Source: Parasponia andersonii
Lineage: Eukaryota > Streptophyta > Magnoliopsida > Rosales > Cannabaceae
Assembly (NCBI GenBank): GCA_002914805.1
Contig: JXTB01000035.1
Span: 1,170,571 to 1,234,570, forward strand
Direction of reading: 5' to 3'
DNA: 64,000 nt
Position numbers and translations under genes: made by a program. The notes beneath the pieces are model-generated. The model was not told the origin of the DNA and made no database searches. It saw nothing but the letters and a program-made list of their open reading frames with translations. Positions 60,711 through 64,000 of the stretch are shown one piece after another; the first letter of the stretch is position 1, and each line of letters begins with the position of its first letter.

Positions 60711-60745
60711 TTTTTTTTTTTACAGATAACCCCATTGAAAATTTA

Positions 60746-60894
60746 GGGCTCGTTTGGTAAAGGATTTGAATCATGTTCTTCAAATCCATAAACAATTTTT
60801 ACGTAGAAAGTTGGAAGGATAACTTTCAACTTTCTATATGAAAGTCGTTTCTAAATTTAAAGAATAGTATTTGAATCTTATACCAAATGTAACC
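60746..60894. mobile_element. Short MITE, GGGCTCGTTTGGTA type
   Basis: The left end GGGCTCGTTTGGTAAAGGAT pairs imperfectly with the complement of the right end, GGTTACATTTGGTATAAGAT. Both resemble Tourist/hAT-like MITE ends. TTA precedes the left end, but the right flank does not clearly match. Confidence 0.5.
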
Positions 60895-61519
60895 ATATTT
60901 TAGAATCGCCTAACATGTCTTAAAATCACATTGTTGATGACTAATAAAGTCTTTTTTTAAATTAATAAACATAACAGTGAATCGTCGTAATCTAATATAA
61001 TATAATTGTCACAATCACGTAGTATTCTTGAGAGTTGAGAACATATAACTATTTTTTCAATTTAAAACAATATTCAATCGGGTTGGTTGACATTGATTTG
61101 GCATATTCAATTCTATATATATATATAAATATATTATTTTAAGGAGCCTGATTGGTTATTGTTCAGTCCAAATGATAGATGATTAGCCGATGAACACCCT
61201 ACCAAGCAAACTCAGAAACGGTCAAGGATATAAACAATCTGCCTAACCATTTTTTTTTTCAAATATTGAATCCTGGAGGCACCATAGTTCATAAAAATAC
61301 TTATAATGTTTATACAATATTTGTATGCATACAATAATACACATATATTAGCTTTACGGAATATGAATCCTAAAAGAAGAAAGTGTAGATTTAGGAATTG
61401 TACTTGAGGCCACGGGTGGTGTGCCAGCGCCACTAAGGGTAAGCTGGAGAACGTGATAGTCTCAGTAGCATTTTATTTGAAGGAAAAAAAAAATACAAAA
61501 CAACAGAGTTAGAGACCTA

Positions 61520-62655
61520 GTCTACGTTTGACAGAGAAGAAAGAAAATAAAAGGGAAAAAAAATACGTAGGAAAGAAAGAAAAGATCATTTCTTTCATAA
61601 TTATTTGGTATATAAGGATAAAAGAAAATTAGTATATTTTAAAATAATTATTTTATTTTCTATTTTATTATTTTAAAAATTGATACACAACAATAATTTA
61701 GTAAATTAAATTTTTCATTCACTAATTTTTTTTCCTTCCCTCTAATTTGGAGAGGAAAATTTTTATGGGTCCATATGTTATTTTTTCCTCTCCTTTTCTT
61801 TCCTTTTTTCCTTTCTCATTTCTTTTTCTTCCTACCAGATAGCCCATTTTTTATTTTCTCCTCACTTTTCCCTCCAACTCTTTATTTCCTCTCACTTTTC
61901 CTTCTTACCAAAGTGGAGGGAAATAAATATTTGAGTTATTTGGTAGAAGGGAAAAGGGGAGAGAAAAAAGTGGTGGGACTCACTCAAATATTTTTCTCCA
62001 AAAAATAGAGAAAAAAAGGAGAAGAAAAGTTTTTTACTCATGTTTTAAAGTGAATTTACTAAACTAACTTTGTATACTATTTTTAAAATTTTAATAAAAA
62101 GGGCAAAAGAGTTATTTTAAAATAGACTAGTTTTCTTTCTTTCCTATATACCAAACAACAATAGAAAAAATACACTTTCATTTTCATTCTACACATTTTC
62201 TTTCCCTCCTACTTTCTTTTTTCTCTACCAAATATAGCCCAAAGAAAAGGGAGAGAAGAGAAAAATTTTGATAGAAAAGTAGAGGTCAATAAAAATTTTA
62301 GTTATTTGGTAGAAGGAAAAAATGAAGGGAAGAGAAAAAAGGGGATAAAAAAATGGTGAGACCCATTCAAATGTTTTCTTTCAAAAAAATGAAGAAAAAA
62401 AAATGAAGAAAAGTTTTATACTAATGTTTTAAAGTGAATTTACTAAATTAACTTTATACACTATCTTTACAATTTTAATAAAAAAAATAAAATAATCATT
62501 TTTAAACATACTAATTTTTTTCAATTTTTTTCTTTTTTACGTACCAAACAACAACAAAAAAAATATATTTTTCTTTCCATCCTGCACATTTTCTTTTCTT
62601 CCCGATTTTTCTTTCCCTCTCATTTTCTTTCGACCCTACCAAATATAACCTTCGA
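61520..62655. mobile_element. Cluster of three copies of one MITE family
   Basis: Two direct copies lie at about 61930-62240 and 62300-62651. Each begins GTTATTTGGTAGAAGG, passes through GTTTTAAAGTGAATTTACTA and ends ACCAAATATAGCC or ACCAAATATAACC. A third, inverted copy covers about 61520-61855 with AATTATTTGGTATATAAGGA and a GTAAATTAAATTTTT block. Copies are 310-350 bp and gene-free. The 77-residue frame at 61775-62008 is an artefact of the pyrimidine-rich arms. Confidence 0.7.
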
Positions 62656-62997
62656 CTAGTTTAGCTCATAAATTAGTGGGACCCACTTTCACATTTAAGG
62701 CTATGATATTGTGGCTGGGAATTGTGATGATTCAATGTCAGCCTCCGTAGATGCATTTAATTCTCAAATCGTTTTTGAAGTTATCTGATCTATACGATGT
62801 GCTGGGAATTCCATTTAATACGACGGTCCCAATCTATCGTTTGCGCCATGTTAGACCTCGAAACAATTTATATCGGCCTATTAGAGTCCGCTCCTCTCTT
62901 CTAAAGTTCTAACCTATAAATCATTAAATCTTGGGTTATTTATTTAACTAAGTAGCGACTTTAGAGATTTTAAATATGAAGTCTACTTTCTACCAAT
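62656..62997. other. Intergenic, no gene seen
   Basis: A stretch of about 340 bases with no readable frame or repeat structure. Confidence 0.5.
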
Positions 62998-63000
62998 TTA

Positions 63001-63417
63001 GGCTTTGTTTGGTACATGACTATGATTAGGATTGAGATTATTTATCCTATGTTTATGTTTGAATACAATTTAGGACTGAGATAAATAATTCACAATCCCA
63101 AATAATCCCATGTGAGTACAATTATTTATCTATTTTAAAATTGTAGAATTAATAATCTCAGACCAAAAAATAATGAAAATCAAGTCTATTCCAAATTTCA
63201 AAATTAGTAGGTCTCACGTTATGAATACTTTTTACATTTTTTATGATTTAAACTAATCTAAAATAAATTCATTGTACATTCCAATGAAAAGTGAATCTCA
63301 CATTGTAATAATAGTTTTAATTCAATCTAATACTACAACAAACATAGAATATTATTAAGTTTATATAATCTAATCCGATGCTATAATTTAATTGCAATTT
63401 CACATACCAAACGCACC
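63001..63417. mobile_element. Tourist-like MITE (PIF/Harbinger) with TTA duplication
   Basis: The left end GGCTTTGTTTGGTACATGA pairs with the complement of the right end, GGTGCGTTTGGTATGTGA. TTA flanks both sides (62998-63000 and 63418-63420), the 3-bp duplication typical of PIF/Harbinger elements. It is 417 bp, AT-rich and non-coding. Confidence 0.85.
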
Positions 63418-63534
63418 TTAGTACTCAATATAGAGGGTTTGGGGTTATACCGCACCCAATCATTATAGCAATAGTCGGTAAGGGTCGTGGAACTTAGGTG
63501 ATGGGTTCCATAATCCGATGGGTAAGAACCAATA

Positions 63535-63770
63535 TTAGGGTTCTTTACAAAATATTTTTTTGCCAAGGTGTATTTTAGGAAATACACTTTTCTTAACAAT
63601 TTTTAGATGAATATACATTCTTAAGTTTTAAATTGTAAGAATCAACGAATGGAGTTCTTTACAAAATACACATTTGCTATAGTGTAATTTAGGAAATACA
63701 TCCTTCTTAAGAATTATTATGTGAATACACCTTTTTAAATTTTAATTTCTTTTAAATACAAAAATGCTCG
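63535..63770. repeat. Two-copy tandem repeat, period about 114 bp
   Basis: GTTCTTTACAAAATA occurs at 63540 and 63654, each followed by TTTGCNANNGTGTANTTTAGG and GAAATACA blocks. Copies differ at several positions. Confidence 0.75.
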
Positions 63771-63809
63771 TAGCACTTATCTTATAAAGAGTTCACATTC
63801 TGACTGGAC

Positions 63810-64000
63810 ATGGGAGGTCAAGATGTTAGATGCCTTATCTAGTATCTCTTAACTCTTATGTCTAGTACTCCTTATACCATGTGTAGCATATAACATTCAA
63901 ACATAGATCAAGATCTAGCTAAATATAAGGGGTCGAGTTGCTAGACACCTTGTCTAGTACTGCTCGACATTCTTATCTAGCACTCCTCATACCTTGTCTA
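63810..64000. repeat. Tandem repeat of about 115 bp running off the window
   Basis: The block starting GGTCAAGATGTTAGATGCCT at 63816 recurs as GGTCGAGTTGCTAGACACCT at 63931. TCTAGTACT and ACTCCT.ATACC.TGT blocks are shared. The second copy reaches the window end, so the array may continue. Confidence 0.7.

Noticed and set aside
61775..62008. 77-residue Phe/Leu-rich frame
   Set aside because: Lies in the pyrimidine-rich arms of the MITE cluster.
1..64000. CRISPR arrays, prokaryotic operons, phage or defence islands
   Set aside because: The window is plant nuclear DNA: introns, LTR retrotransposons, MITEs and plant gene families. The tandem arrays found have no spacer structure.

Overview
The window is nuclear DNA of a flowering plant, most likely a eudicot. 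It is AT-rich, its genes have GT-AG introns, and it is full of plant-type transposons (Sirevirus Copia, Tat-lineage Ty3/gypsy, hAT, Mutator-like and PIF/Harbinger elements). I see no bacterial-style operon, CRISPR array, rRNA or convincing tRNA. I could not fix the species.

Three host genes can be supported. (1) A five-exon type-A cytokinin response regulator lies on the + strand at 7980-11091; it encodes 254 aa and resembles the ARR8/ARR9 clade. (2) A ten-exon ER protein disulfide isomerase lies on the - strand at 18278-14136. It has a signal peptide, a first CGHC site and a C-terminal KDEL. The second CGHC site is missing exactly at a single N (15501). A perfect ER-stress element (CCAAT-N9-CCACG) sits about 260 bp upstream of its ATG. 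(3) A four-exon DUF630/DUF632 protein lies on the - strand at 53640-49185; it encodes 890 aa and starts with the myristoylation-type motif MGCGNSK. The three genes are neighbours only, with no sign of shared function.

The rest is repeat-derived. Bases 1-490 are a Copia LTR fragment. 0.5-7.4 kb is AT-rich intergenic sequence with microsatellites. 18.5-21.5 kb holds tandem duplications and foldback elements. 21.76-28.61 kb is one decayed Sirevirus-type Copia element on the - strand with both LTRs, one of which carries a 1.37-kb insert. 29.64-41.28 kb is a GC-richer Tat-lineage Ty3/gypsy element on the - strand, cut off on its left by a 46-N gap. It carries gag, protease, RT, RNase H, a second RNase H and integrase, all broken by stops. 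It also has three tandem arrays (75, about 112 and 73 bp periods) and, on the opposite strand, an apparently spliced 'gypsy-type transposon' gene. 41.7-42.6 kb is a near-complete hairpin. 44.3-46.8 kb is an unfamiliar degenerate repeat field invaded by a hAT (Tip100-like) relic. 54.4-64 kb is intergenic and contains several MITEs, one Mutator-like (10-bp target duplication) and one Tourist-like (TTA duplication).

I found no new multi-gene biological system. The observations most worth following are the spliced antisense gene and tandem arrays of the Tat element, the 41.7-kb hairpin, the 44-47 kb repeat field, the uORF overlapping the response-regulator start, and the ER-stress element plus active-site gap of the PDI gene. 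All calls were made by eye; no database search was run.
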